A stretch of DNA of 64,000 bases from Planctomycetales bacterium 71-10. Its GTDB lineage: Bacteria > Planctomycetota > Planctomycetia > Isosphaerales > Isosphaeraceae. Below are positions 36,968 to 45,579 of the stretch, in pieces; the stretch's first letter is position 1, and each line of letters begins with the position of its first letter. The translations under genes and the position numbers were made by a program. The notes beneath the pieces are model-generated. The model had not been told where the DNA came from, ran no database searches, and saw only the letters and a list, made by a program, of their open reading frames with translations. Location: the NCBI GenBank assembly GCA_001898385.1, contig MKTT01000098.1, positions 31,232 to 95,231 on the forward strand. The letters run 5' to 3'.

Positions 36968-37294
36968 ATGGTTACGCTCCGCCGCGCCCCGGCCTACAGC
37001 CGCAAGGGCCCCCCGCTCGACCCCCACCAGGTGGTCGTCCGGCCGCTGATCACCGAGAAGGCGACCCACCTCTCGGAGCGGCACAACGCCTACACCTTCG
37101 AGGTCAACCCGCTGGCCGGGAAGACCGAGATCAAGGCGGCCGTCGAGGCGCTGTTCAACGTCAAGGTCCGCGACGTCCGGACGCAGAACCGCCAGGGCAA
37201 GCTCCGCCGGGTCCGCCTCCAGCAGGGCCGCACCCGGAGCTGGAAGAAGGCCATCGTGGCGCTCCACGACGACTACCGGATCGATTTCTATTGA
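36968..37294 (+). CDS. rplW: 50S ribosomal protein L23
   Basis: A 108-residue product (E. coli 100) at the exit-tunnel mouth, docking site for trigger factor and SRP. Segments: HQVVVRPLITEKATHLSERHNAY, TEIKAAVEALFNVKVRDVRTQ. An N-terminal extension of about 18 residues precedes the conserved core. The start is four bases after the rplD stop, with GGAGG inside the rplD end nine bases upstream. Confidence 0.93.
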   Translation: MVTLRRAPAYSRKGPPLDPHQVVVRPLITEKATHLSERHNAYTFEVNPLAGKTEIKAAVEALFNVKVRDVRTQNRQGKLRRVRLQQGRTRSWKKAIVALHDDYRIDFY

Positions 37295-37419
37295 CGACCT
37301 GAGCCGCGCCGAGCCGTGAGGATGGGACGCGGCGGGCCCCGGGCCCGCCCCCCGGGACCGATCACCGAGAGCAGACGGGGCGACGCCGGCCGCCGGGGCG
37401 CCCGCAGAGGGATGAAGCG

Positions 37420-38277
37420 ATGGGCATCCGCTACTACAAGCCGACCAGTCCGGGCCGCCGCAACGCGTCGGTCAGCGACTTCTCGGAGCTGACGGACAAG
37501 AACAAGAAGCCGGAGAAGTCGCTCACCGAGCCGCTGAAGAAGACCGGCGGGCGGAACAACCAGGGCTTCATCACGGCCCGGCACCGCGGCGGCGGCCACA
37601 AGCGGATGTACCGGATCATCGACTTCCGGCGCAACGACCGCGACGGCCAGGTCGCGCAGGTGACGCACATCGAGTACGACCCGAACCGCTCGGCCCGCAT
37701 CGCCCTGATCGTCTACCCGGACGGCCAGAAGCGGTACATCGTGGCGCCGGAGGGGCTGAAGGCCGGGATGAGCGTCAACACCGGGCCGGACGCCGAGCCG
37801 AAGGTGGGCAACTGCCTGCCGCTCAGCAAGATCCCGACCGGCATGGCGATCCACAACATCGAGATGCAGCCCGGCGGCGGGGCCAAGCTCTGCCGGTCGG
37901 CCGGGGTCTCGGCCACGCTGACCGCCCGCGAGGGGACCTGGGCCCAGATCACCCTCCCCTCGGGCGAGGTGCGGCGCATCCCGTCCGCCTGCCGGGCGAC
38001 GATCGGGGTGGTCGGGAACGCCGATCATATGAATATCCGCCTGGGCAAGGCGGGCCGCAAGCGGTGGCTGGGCCGCCGGCCGCACGTCCGCGGCATGGCG
38101 ATGAACCCGGTCGACCACCCGATGGGCGGCGGCGAGGGCCGGTCCAAGGGCCACACCCCGCAGTCGCCGACGGGCGTGCTGGCGAAGGGCGGCAAGACCC
38201 GCCGCCGCCGCAAGCCGTCGAACAAGGCGATCATCCGCCGCCGGACGAGCGTCCGCTACGGCCAGCTGAAGGTCTGA
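37420..38277 (+). CDS. rplB: 50S ribosomal protein L2
   Basis: A 285-residue product (E. coli 273) needed for subunit joining and peptidyl transfer. Family segments: [61 protein letters not shown] 125-base spacer separates it from rplW. It starts at ATG 37420. Confidence 0.95.
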   Translation: MGIRYYKPTSPGRRNASVSDFSELTDKNKKPEKSLTEPLKKTGGRNNQGFITARHRGGGHKRMYRIIDFRRNDRDGQVAQVTHIEYDPNRSARIALIVYPDGQKRYIVAPEGLKAGMSVNTGPDAEPKVGNCLPLSKIPTGMAIHNIEMQPGGGAKLCRSAGVSATLTAREGTWAQITLPSGEVRRIPSACRATIGVVGNADHMNIRLGKAGRKRWLGRRPHVRGMAMNPVDHPMGGGEGRSKGHTPQSPTGVLAKGGKTRRRRKPSNKAIIRRRTSVRYGQLKV

Positions 38278-38332
38278 CCGCCCCCCGTCGCCCCGCCCCC
38301 CTGGACACCGTATCTCGAAGGAAGCCGCAGAA

Positions 38333-38614
38333 ATGGGACGTTCGCTCAAGAAAGGCCCTTACGTCGTCGAACGGCTGCTGGAGAAGGCCGCCAAGTCCGA
38401 CGCCGCCGGCAACCGCGAGCCGATCAAGACCTGGGCCCGGTCCTGCACCATCGTGCCCGAGTTCATCGGCAAGAACTTCGCGATCCACAACGGCAAGAAC
38501 TTCATCAAGCTGTACGTCACCGAGGACATGGTGGGCCACAAGCTCGGCGAGTTCGCCCCCACGCGGACCTTCCGCAGCCACGGCGGCAAGTCGGCGAAGG
38601 GCGCCCGCAAGTGA
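38333..38614 (+). CDS. rpsS: 30S ribosomal protein S19
   Basis: A 93-residue product (E. coli 92) of the 30S head. It reads [19 protein letters not shown], then [45 protein letters not shown] in parts. The conserved core is complete. Usual place after rplB. Confidence 0.95.
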   Translation: MGRSLKKGPYVVERLLEKAAKSDAAGNREPIKTWARSCTIVPEFIGKNFAIHNGKNFIKLYVTEDMVGHKLGEFAPTRTFRSHGGKSAKGARK

Positions 38615-38723
38615 GCCCGGCGGCGGGCGGCCCTCCGGCCCGCCGCGACCCTGAGAGACCTCGAAGGACGAGACGGACGGGGCCCGCGGCCGGGCCCCGG
38701 CGGATTTAACGCGAGACCCCGGT

Positions 38724-39083
38724 ATGAGCACCATCGCCGAATACACGGCCAGCCACCGCTTCGCCCGCATCTCGGTGCGGAAGGTCCGGCCCCTGCTGGA
38801 TCTGATCCGCGGCAAGTACGCCGACGACGCGCTGGACATCCTGAAGTACATGCCCCACCGCGGGGCCCGGCTGGTCGAGCGGGTGCTCCGGAGCGCCATG
38901 GCCAACGCCGAGGACCGCGGCGTCCGGCACGCCGGCGACCTGGTGGTCGTGGACGCGCGGGGCGACGGCGGGCCGATGTTCAAGCGGCTGATGCCGCGGG
39001 CCCGCGGCATGGCCTACCTGATCCGCCGTCGCAGCAGCCACATCGCGATCGGGCTCGAGGATTACTCGAAGCTCGAGGACTGA
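38724..39083 (+). CDS. rplV: 50S ribosomal protein L22
   Basis: A 119-residue product (E. coli 110) whose long beta hairpin reaches into the exit tunnel. Segments: FARISVRKVRPLLDLIRGK, ANAEDRGVRHAGDLVV and MPRARGMAYLIRRRSSHI at the C-terminus. It starts at ATG 38724, 109 bases after rpsS. Confidence 0.94.
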   Translation: MSTIAEYTASHRFARISVRKVRPLLDLIRGKYADDALDILKYMPHRGARLVERVLRSAMANAEDRGVRHAGDLVVVDARGDGGPMFKRLMPRARGMAYLIRRRSSHIAIGLEDYSKLED

Positions 39084-39180
39084 GCCGACCGGCCCCCGGC
39101 CCGAGACGCCGCGGGGGGCGGGGGGACGAGACGCACGAGGACGATCGATGCAGATTCATCAAGCCGGGGGACGCTGAGCG

Positions 39181-39882
39181 ATGGGACAGAAGGTGCGGCC
39201 GACCGGGTTCCGCGTGGGTGTCATGGAGGACTGGCGGAGCCGCTGGTACGCCTCCAAGCACGAGTTCAGCGACCTGCTGGTCGAAGACTTCAAGATCCGG
39301 AAGTTCATCAAGAACAAGTACGGGTTCGCCGGCATCCCCAAGATCGAGATCGAGCGGACCCGCGACGCCGTCACGGTCCTGCTGTTCACCGCCCGCCCGG
39401 GCGTGGTGATCGGCCGCAAGGGGGCCGAGGTCGAGAAGCTCCAGGAGGAGCTGCAGAACCTCACCGGCCGTCGCATCGAGATCAAGATCGTCGAGGTCAA
39501 CCGCCCCGAGATCGACGCCCAGCTCGTCAGCGAGGATATCGCCGAGCAGCTCCAGAAGCGTTCGAGCTTCCGGCGGACGATGAAGCGGGCCCTCGAGCAG
39601 ACGATGGACGGCGGCGCCAAGGGCGTCAAGATCCAGCTCTCGGGCCGCCTGGGCGGGGCCGAGATGTCGCGGACCGAGGCGGCGGCGCAGGGGTCGGTGC
39701 CCCTCAGCACGCTGCGTGCGAAGGTCGATTACGGGTTCGCCGAGGCGAAGACGGCGCAGGGCCACATCGGCGTCAAGGTGTGGGTCAACCAGGGCGACTA
39801 TTTGAAGATGGAGGCTGGCGATGGCGCTGATGCCCAAGCGGGTCAAGTATCGAAAAAGCCAAAAAGGCCGCGTAAAAGGTAA
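39181..39882 (+). CDS. rpsC: 30S ribosomal protein S3
   Basis: A 233-residue product (E. coli 233) with the KH domain (ARPGVVIGRKGAEVEKLQEEL) and C-terminal S3 domain (GGAEMSRTEAAAQGSVPLSTLRA). It is part of the mRNA entry site helicase. The lysine-rich tail (SKKPKRPRKR) is encoded inside rplP: the last 62 bases overlap that gene in another frame. A nine-codon open frame (39148-39177) ends three bases before the start and may be a small leader peptide. Confidence 0.94.
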   Translation: MGQKVRPTGFRVGVMEDWRSRWYASKHEFSDLLVEDFKIRKFIKNKYGFAGIPKIEIERTRDAVTVLLFTARPGVVIGRKGAEVEKLQEELQNLTGRRIEIKIVEVNRPEIDAQLVSEDIAEQLQKRSSFRRTMKRALEQTMDGGAKGVKIQLSGRLGGAEMSRTEAAAQGSVPLSTLRAKVDYGFAEAKTAQGHIGVKVWVNQGDYLKMEAGDGADAQAGQVSKKPKRPRKR

Positions 39883-40240
39883 TGCGACCCGCGGCAACTA
39901 CGTCTCGTTCGGCGAGTACGGCCTCCAGACCCTGGAGCCGGGGCGGATCAGCGCCCAGACGATCGAGGCGGGCCGCGTGGTGGCCAGCCAGGCCGTGAAG
40001 GGGGGCGGGAAGCTCTACATCCGGATCTTCCCGCACAAGAGCGTGACCGCGATCCCGGCCGAGACCCGCATGGGCAAGGGCAAGGGCGAGGTCGAGTTCT
40101 GGGCGGCCGTGGTCAAACCGGGGACGATCTTGTACGAGATCGGCGGCCTGACCGAGGACGCGGCCCGCGCGGCGTTCAACCGCGTGGCCCACAAGATGCC
40201 GGTCGCCTGCCGCTTCGTGACCCGGCGGCCGACGGTCTGA
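39821..40240 (+). CDS. rplP: 50S ribosomal protein L16
   Basis: A 139-residue product (E. coli 136) that helps place aminoacyl-tRNA. It begins ALMPKRVKYRKSQKGRVKG and has GRVVASQAVKGGGKLYIRIFPHKS and RMGKGKGEVEFWAAVVKPG. The N-terminus matches the family, which fixes the ATG at 39821 inside rpsC. The shared 62 bases use A-rich codons (AAA) that are rare in the rest of the cluster. Confidence 0.94.
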   Translation: MALMPKRVKYRKSQKGRVKGNATRGNYVSFGEYGLQTLEPGRISAQTIEAGRVVASQAVKGGGKLYIRIFPHKSVTAIPAETRMGKGKGEVEFWAAVVKPGTILYEIGGLTEDAARAAFNRVAHKMPVACRFVTRRPTV

Positions 40241-40322
40241 CGCGGGCGAGGGCGGGCGAGGACGAGAGACCGCGACGGGGGCCCGCCGCGGGCCGAGACG
40301 ACCGAGAAGGACGAGAAGGACC

Positions 40323-40550
40323 ATGAGCAAGGCCTCCGAACTCCGCGACCACTCCGACGAGCAGCTCGAGCTGCAGCTGAAGGACGTCCAGAAGAACCTG
40401 TTCCGCCTGCGGCTGCAGAGCGAGACCGAGCGGCTCGAGGCGCCCAGCGAGATCATCAAGGCGAAGCGGGAGATCGCCCGGATCAAGACGATCCTCCGCG
40501 AGCGCCAGATCGGCCGCGAGGCGGCCGTCGCGGCCCCGGCCGCCTCCTGA
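40323..40550 (+). CDS. rpmC: 50S ribosomal protein L29
   Basis: A 75-residue product (E. coli 63) near the tunnel exit. It is helical: SELRDHSDEQLELQLKDVQKNLFRLRLQ and IKAKREIARIKTILRERQI. A short Ala-rich tail extends it. Confidence 0.92.
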   Translation: MSKASELRDHSDEQLELQLKDVQKNLFRLRLQSETERLEAPSEIIKAKREIARIKTILRERQIGREAAVAAPAAS

Positions 40551-40610
40551 CCCACCGGGGGCGTCGGCGACCGGCGCGGCCCCAGAACCCCAGGAATCGA
40601 AGCACGCACG

Positions 40611-40952
40611 ATGAGCCAGCCCAGCCCCGCGAACGCGAAGCCGACGCCCGCACGCAGCCCCCGCAAGACGGAGGTCGGCGTGGTGGCGTCCGACAAGATG
40701 AACAAGACCCGCCGGGTCGTGGTCGAGCGTCTCGTGCCCCACGACAAGTACGGCAAGCTGATGAAGCGGCGGACCGTCTGCCACACGCACGACGAGGCCA
40801 ACGAGTCGCACGTCGGCGACCTGGTCGAGATCATGGAGACGCGGCCGCTGTCCAAGCTCAAGCGTTGGCGGCTGGTGCGGATCATCCGCAAGGGCGCCCA
40901 GCAGGCGCTCGCGGGCGAGGGCGAGGCCCCGGCCGCCGCCCCCGCCGAGTGA
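40611..40952 (+). CDS. rpsQ: 30S ribosomal protein S17
   Basis: A 113-residue product (E. coli 84) of OB fold that binds 16S rRNA. The core is VVASDKMNKTRRVVVERLV, HDKYGKLMKRRTVCHTHDE and VEIMETRPLSKLKRWRLVRI. Both ends are extended (about 18 residues at the N-terminus, Ala-rich tail). Confidence 0.92.
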   Translation: MSQPSPANAKPTPARSPRKTEVGVVASDKMNKTRRVVVERLVPHDKYGKLMKRRTVCHTHDEANESHVGDLVEIMETRPLSKLKRWRLVRIIRKGAQQALAGEGEAPAAAPAE

Positions 40953-40986
40953 CGGCCAACCCTGAGCGACGAAAGGCTCGCGAACC

Positions 40987-41367
40987 ATGATCCAGATGCA
41001 GACCCGGCTCGACGTGGCCGACAACTCGGGCGCCAAGGAAGTGATGTGCATCAAGGTCCTCGGCGGCAGCGCGTCCCGCTACAAGCGGCGCTCGGCCGGG
41101 ATCGGCGACGTCATCATCGCCAGCGTCAAGAAGGCGTCCCCCGGCGGCGACGTGAAGGCGGGCGACGTCGTCCGGTGCGTCATCGTCCGGACCCGCAACC
41201 AGGCCCGCCGGGCCGACGGCAGCTACGTGAAGTTCGACCGCAACGCGGTCGTGCTGATCGACGCCGAGAAGAACCCCCGCGGCACGCGCATCTTCGGGGC
41301 CATCGCCCGGGAGCTGCGGGACCGCCAGTTCATGAAGATCATCAGCCTGGCCGCCGAGGTCGTCTGA
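40987..41367 (+). CDS. rplN: 50S ribosomal protein L14
   Basis: A 126-residue product (E. coli 123). Segments: [39 protein letters not shown], and the closing [20 protein letters not shown]. It forms an intersubunit bridge. Usual position after rpsQ. Confidence 0.95.
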   Translation: MIQMQTRLDVADNSGAKEVMCIKVLGGSASRYKRRSAGIGDVIIASVKKASPGGDVKAGDVVRCVIVRTRNQARRADGSYVKFDRNAVVLIDAEKNPRGTRIFGAIARELRDRQFMKIISLAAEVV

Positions 41368-41427
41368 AATCCAGCGGCCCGGGCCCGAACGCCGGCGGGG
41401 CGTCCCGCCTCCCATAGCGAGCGAACC

Positions 41428-41814
41428 ATGCACATCCGGAAAGACGACCAGGTCGAAGTGATCGCCGGCGACGACAAGGGGACCCCCGAGAACCGCCGCA
41501 TCGCCAAGGTGCTGCGGGCCCTCCCCTCGAAGAACAAGGTCGTCGTGCAGGGGGTCAACCGGGTCTACAAGCACCTGAAGCCGAGCCAGAAGAACCCCCA
41601 GGGGGGCCGGCTCTCCAAGGAAATGCCCGTCGACGTCTCGAACGTCATGCTCTTCTGCCCGAAGTGCAACCGGGGCGTCCGCCAGGGCGCGCGGCTGACC
41701 GCCGAGGGCGTCAAGGAGCGGTACTGCCGCAAGTGCGGGAGCGGACTCGGGACGCTCGGTCCCAAGAAGAAGGCCCACGCGGACGCCTACGCCGCCCGGG
41801 CCGCCAAGGGTTGA
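41428..41814 (+). CDS. rplX: 50S ribosomal protein L24, zinc-ribbon form
   Basis: A 128-residue product (E. coli 104) with the KOW motif (DQVEVIAGDDKGTPENRRIAKVL) and an added zinc ribbon: CPKCNRGVRQG and CRKCGSG supply four cysteines. It starts 50S assembly. The tail after the ribbon is lysine-rich (LGPKKKAHADAY). Confidence 0.92.
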   Translation: MHIRKDDQVEVIAGDDKGTPENRRIAKVLRALPSKNKVVVQGVNRVYKHLKPSQKNPQGGRLSKEMPVDVSNVMLFCPKCNRGVRQGARLTAEGVKERYCRKCGSGLGTLGPKKKAHADAYAARAAKG

Positions 41815-41903
41815 CGAACGAGGACGCCGGGTCGGATCGCCGGGGGCGTGGCCCCGACGGCCCGCGGACGGGACCGCCGACCGCTACTGACAGGATTACG
41901 GGT

Positions 41904-42467
41904 ATGGCTCGCCTCCAAGAACTGTACAAGAACGAGATCAAGAAGGCGGTCGCCGCCAAGTTCAACCTCGACAACCCGATGGCGATCCCCCGGCTGGAGA
42001 AGATCGTCGTCAACATGGGCGTCGGCAAGGCGACCCAGGACAAGACGATCCTGGACTCGGCGGCGGAGAGCCTGGGGAAGATCACCGGCCAGAAGCCGGT
42101 GCTGACCAAGGCCAAGACGTCGGTGTCGGGCTTCCGCCTCCGCGAGGGGAACGACATCGGCTGCAAGGTGACGCTCCGCGGGGCCCGGATGTACGAGTTC
42201 CTGGACCGCCTGGTGGCCATCGCCCTGCCCCGTATCCGCGACTTCCGGGGCGTGAACCCGAACAGCTTCGACGGCCACGGCAACTACAGCCTGGGCCTGG
42301 CCGAGCAGGTGGTCTTCCCCGAGATCGACGCCGACCGGATCCAGCACACCCACGGCATGGACGTGACGATCGTGACCACGGCGAAGGACGACGACCAGGC
42401 GCGAGAGCTGCTCCGCCTCTTCGGCGTGCCCTTCCGCCAGCCCGGCGCCCGCGCCGGCGGCAAGTGA
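41904..42467 (+). CDS. rplE: 50S ribosomal protein L5
   Basis: A 187-residue product (E. coli 179) that binds 5S rRNA. Segments: IPRLEKIVVNMGVGKATQD, GQKPVLTKAKTSVSGFRLREG, RIRDFRGVNPNSFDGHGNYS. The ATG at 41904 gives the family N-terminus; the open frame before it is non-coding spacer. Confidence 0.95.
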   Translation: MARLQELYKNEIKKAVAAKFNLDNPMAIPRLEKIVVNMGVGKATQDKTILDSAAESLGKITGQKPVLTKAKTSVSGFRLREGNDIGCKVTLRGARMYEFLDRLVAIALPRIRDFRGVNPNSFDGHGNYSLGLAEQVVFPEIDADRIQHTHGMDVTIVTTAKDDDQARELLRLFGVPFRQPGARAGGK

Positions 42468-42537
42468 CCGGAACCCACCGACGCGATATTGACCGGGCGC
42501 CGCGAGGCGTCACCCCCACGGTCCTGGAAGGGCGAGC

Positions 42538-42723
42538 ATGTCGACCAAGGCCCAGAAGATCAAGTCCGAGACGCCCCGCAAGTTCGAGGTCCAGCATCGC
42601 AACCGCTGCCGGCTCTGCGGCCGCCCCCGGGGCTACTACCGCAAGTTCGGCATCTGCCGCATCTGCTTCCGGAACCTCGCCAGCCGCGGCCTGATCCCCG
42701 GCGTGAAGAAGGCGAGCTGGTGA
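42538..42723 (+). CDS. rpsN: 30S ribosomal protein S14, zinc-binding type
   Basis: A 61-residue short form with two CxxC pairs ([15 protein letters not shown] and [12 protein letters not shown]). It is the C+ version of S14, complete in length. Usual place between rplE and rpsH. Confidence 0.94.
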   Translation: MSTKAQKIKSETPRKFEVQHRNRCRLCGRPRGYYRKFGICRICFRNLASRGLIPGVKKASW

Positions 42724-42865
42724 GACCCCGCCGGGCCGGCCGCCGCCAGGCCCCCCCGGAACGCCCCGTACCCCGAACAGAACAGCCGCGTCCGTCCGAG
42801 TCGCCCGCCGCGCCGACGCCCCGTGGGGGTCGTTACCCGCGACGGTTCAGGAAGGCTTCCCCGCC

Positions 42866-43261
42866 ATGATGACCGACCCGATCGCCGATATGTTGACCCG
42901 GATCCGCAACGCCGTCCGGATCGAGCGCACGTCCCTCGACATGCCCGCCTCCAACATGCGGCGGGGGATCGCGCAGGTCCTGAAGGACGAGGGATACATC
43001 TGGGACTTCGAAGAGATCGACACCGTCCCGGCCCGCACCCTGCGACTCCACATGAAGTACGGCCCCAACGGCGAGCGGCTGATCACCAAGATCGACCGGA
43101 TCAGCAAGCCGGGCCGTCGAGTCTATCGCGGCTACAAGGAGCTGAAGCCGGTCCTGGGCGGCATGGGCATCCAGATCCTCAGCACCCCCCGGGGCGTCAT
43201 CAGCGACCGCCGCGCCCGCGACCAGAAGGTCGGCGGCGAAGTCCTGGCCATGATCTACTGA
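42866..43261 (+). CDS. rpsH: 30S ribosomal protein S8
   Basis: A 131-residue product (E. coli 130). It begins with the conserved MTDPIADMLTRIRNAVRIER and ends VISDRRARDQKVGGEVLAMIY. Two ATGs in tandem (42866, 42869) could start it. S8 represses the spc operon in E. coli; no such site is evident here. Confidence 0.95.
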   Translation: MMTDPIADMLTRIRNAVRIERTSLDMPASNMRRGIAQVLKDEGYIWDFEEIDTVPARTLRLHMKYGPNGERLITKIDRISKPGRRVYRGYKELKPVLGGMGIQILSTPRGVISDRRARDQKVGGEVLAMIY

Positions 43262-43321
43262 TCGGGGCCCTCCCCGAGGTCGAACCACCATCACGGTCGC
43301 AAGAACGAGGAAGACGGAGCC

Positions 43322-43873
43322 ATGTCCCGCATCGGTCGCAAGCCGGTCGTCGTGCCGGCCAACGTGAAAGTCGCGGTCGCCGACTCGACGATCAGCGTCG
43401 AGGGGCCCAAGGGCAAGCTGAGCTACGCCCATCGCCCCGAGGTGAGCGTGACCTTCGACGAGTCCAGCAAGGAACTGGTCGTCGCCCGCAAGGACGACGA
43501 GCGGCTGAGCCGGGCCCTCCACGGCCTGACGCGCAGCCTCGTCGCCAACATGGTCGAGGGCGTGGCGAACGGCTACACCAAGAAGCTGGAGATCGTCGGC
43601 GTCGGCTACCAGGCGCAGTTGAAGAAGGCGAACACGATCGTCCTCCAGGTGGGCTACGCCAACCAGGTCGTCCTGGAGGCTCCCGCCGGCGTGACCGTCA
43701 CGGTGCCGGACGCGACCCACGTCACGGTGACCGGGGCCGACAAGCAGGCCGTCGGCCAGTTCGCCGCCGAGATCCGACGGGTCCGCCCCCCCGAGCCCTA
43801 CAAGGGCAAGGGCATCCGCTACGAGGGCGAGGCGGTCCGTCGCAAGGCGGGCAAGGCGTTCGGCTCGAAGTGA
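43322..43873 (+). CDS. rplF: 50S ribosomal protein L6
   Basis: A 183-residue product (E. coli 177). Segments: MSRIGRKPVVVPANVKV, VEGPKGKLSYA, and the C-terminal RPPEPYKGKGIRYEGEAVRRK, the most conserved part. The order and spacing are normal. Confidence 0.95.
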   Translation: MSRIGRKPVVVPANVKVAVADSTISVEGPKGKLSYAHRPEVSVTFDESSKELVVARKDDERLSRALHGLTRSLVANMVEGVANGYTKKLEIVGVGYQAQLKKANTIVLQVGYANQVVLEAPAGVTVTVPDATHVTVTGADKQAVGQFAAEIRRVRPPEPYKGKGIRYEGEAVRRKAGKAFGSK

Positions 43874-43953
43874 CGCGCCGCGACCGGGTATAAGACACAG
43901 TTCGCAAGGCCAGGACCGGGGCGGAGGCCGCCCCCAGCGAGAGGATCGTTCCC

Positions 43954-44331
43954 GTGGACACCGCCAACCACCACCTGCTGGTCCAGACGCGCCGCCTGCG
44001 CCGCCAGCGCCGGATCCGCAAGCGGCTCAGCGGGACGCCCGAGCGTCCCCGCCTGGCCGTCTTCCGCAGCTCGAAGCACATCTACGCCCAGATCATCGAC
44101 GACCTGGGGGGCAGGACCCTGGCCCAGGCCAGCACCGTCGACGCCGAGGTCAAGGCCGAGGTGAAGTACGGCGGCAACAAGGCCGCCGCCGCCGTGGTCG
44201 GCCGGGTCGTCGCCGACCGGGCCAAGAAGGCGGGCGTCGAGAAGGTCTGCTTCGACCGCCGCAGCTACAAGTACCACGGCCGCGTCGAGGCCCTGGCGAC
44301 CGCCGCCCGCGAGGGCGGGCTCCAGTTCTAA
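43954..44331 (+). CDS. rplR: 50S ribosomal protein L18
   Basis: A 125-residue product (E. coli 117) that binds 5S rRNA. Segments: [36 protein letters not shown], and [18 protein letters not shown]. The start is GTG at 43954 with GAGAGGA eight bases upstream. Confidence 0.94.
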   Translation: MDTANHHLLVQTRRLRRQRRIRKRLSGTPERPRLAVFRSSKHIYAQIIDDLGGRTLAQASTVDAEVKAEVKYGGNKAAAAVVGRVVADRAKKAGVEKVCFDRRSYKYHGRVEALATAAREGGLQF

Positions 44332-44409
44332 CCCGACGTGATCGCCGATCGACGGCCCGGCCCCACCGAATCATACTGGCAGAGAATAGACCGTAAGGAG
44401 CATCCCCCC

Positions 44410-44913
44410 GTGTCGACCGATAGCCGAAGCCGGGACCGCGATCGCGACCGCGGCGAATGGACGGAGAGCGTCGTCTCGATCCGCCGCTGCGCGGCCGTGG
44501 TCAAGGGCGGCCGTCGCTTCAGCTTCAACGCGCTCGTCGTGGTCGGCAACGGCCGCGGGCAGGTGAGCTGGGGCTACGGCAAGGCCAACGAGGTCCCGCC
44601 CGCCGTCGAGAAGGGCGTCAAGGACGCCCACAAGCAGATGAAGTCGGTGCAGCTCAAGGGGACGACGATCCCCCACGCCGTCGTCGGCCGGTTCGGCGCC
44701 GCGAGCGTCCTCCTCATGCCCGCCAGCCCGGGCACCGGCGTCATCGCCGGCGGCGCCGTCCGCGCCGTGGTCGAGGCCGCCGGGATCAAGGACGTCCTCA
44801 CCAAGAGCTTCGGGTCCACGAACAAGCTCAACCTGGTCAAGGCCGCCATCCAGGGCCTGGGCCAGCTCCGCACGAAGGAAGAGATCGCCCGCCTCCGGGG
44901 AGTCCAGATCTGA
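44410..44913 (+). CDS. rpsE: 30S ribosomal protein S5
   Basis: A 167-residue product (E. coli 167). Segments: [39 protein letters not shown], and [19 protein letters not shown]. The GTG at 44410 has AAGGAG nine bases upstream, which favours it over an in-frame ATG at 44338. Its stop overlaps the rplO start (TGATG), leaving no room for rpmD. Confidence 0.93.
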   Translation: MSTDSRSRDRDRDRGEWTESVVSIRRCAAVVKGGRRFSFNALVVVGNGRGQVSWGYGKANEVPPAVEKGVKDAHKQMKSVQLKGTTIPHAVVGRFGAASVLLMPASPGTGVIAGGAVRAVVEAAGIKDVLTKSFGSTNKLNLVKAAIQGLGQLRTKEEIARLRGVQI

Positions 44914-45416
44914 TGCAGCTCCACGACGTCCACGAGGGGATCCACCGCCGGAAGAAGCGCAAGCGGGTCGGCCGCGGCGTCGGCTCCGGCCACGGCAAGA
45001 CCTCCAGCAAGGGCCACAAGGGCCACTCGTCCCGCCAGGGCTTCAAGATCGGTGCCCTGTTCGAAGGCGGCCAGATCACCCTGGCCCGCCGCGTCCCCAA
45101 GCGCGGCTTCTTCAACGGGTCGTTCAAGAAGCACTACGCGACCGTCAACCTGGTCGACATCGACGCCGTCTTCGCCCAGGCGGGCGTCGTCGACGAGGCC
45201 GCGCTCCGGTCGGTCGGGCTCGTCAAGGGGTACGACTACGACGGCATCAAGATCCTCGCCGACGGCGAGGTGACCAAGGCCTTCGAGGTCCGCGCCACCA
45301 AGTTCAGCGCCTCGGCCGTCAAGAAGCTCGAAGCGGCCGGCGGCAAGGCCGTCGAGGTCCCGTACGTCGGCAAGGTCAAGAAGGGCGAGAAGGCCGACGA
45401 GGCCGCGACGTCCTGA
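44913..45416 (+). CDS. rplO: 50S ribosomal protein L15
   Basis: A 167-residue product (E. coli 144). Segments: KKRKRVGRGVGSGHGKTSS, GHKGHSSRQGF, and the C-terminal KAFEVRATKFSASAVKKLEAAGG. It starts at ATG 44913, sharing one base with the rpsE stop. L30 (rpmD), which normally sits before it, is missing. Confidence 0.94.
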   Translation: MQLHDVHEGIHRRKKRKRVGRGVGSGHGKTSSKGHKGHSSRQGFKIGALFEGGQITLARRVPKRGFFNGSFKKHYATVNLVDIDAVFAQAGVVDEAALRSVGLVKGYDYDGIKILADGEVTKAFEVRATKFSASAVKKLEAAGGKAVEVPYVGKVKKGEKADEAATS

Positions 45417-45579
45417 CACCCGCCCGCCGTCCCGGCGAGCTTCGCCGCGGCGGCGGTCCTATGGGAATGATGAGCCGAGGCCCCCGTCCCGTTCTCGCGG
45501 ACGTCGGGGCCTCGCGAGCCGACCGGACCCGACCGAGACGACCCGAAGACGACCCACGGCCCCAGCGGAGCTTTCGCGC

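Noticed and set aside
39841..39882. Programmed frameshift between rpsC and rplP at the A-rich stretches
   Set aside because: Both genes have their own complete frames, and no canonical slippery heptamer is present.
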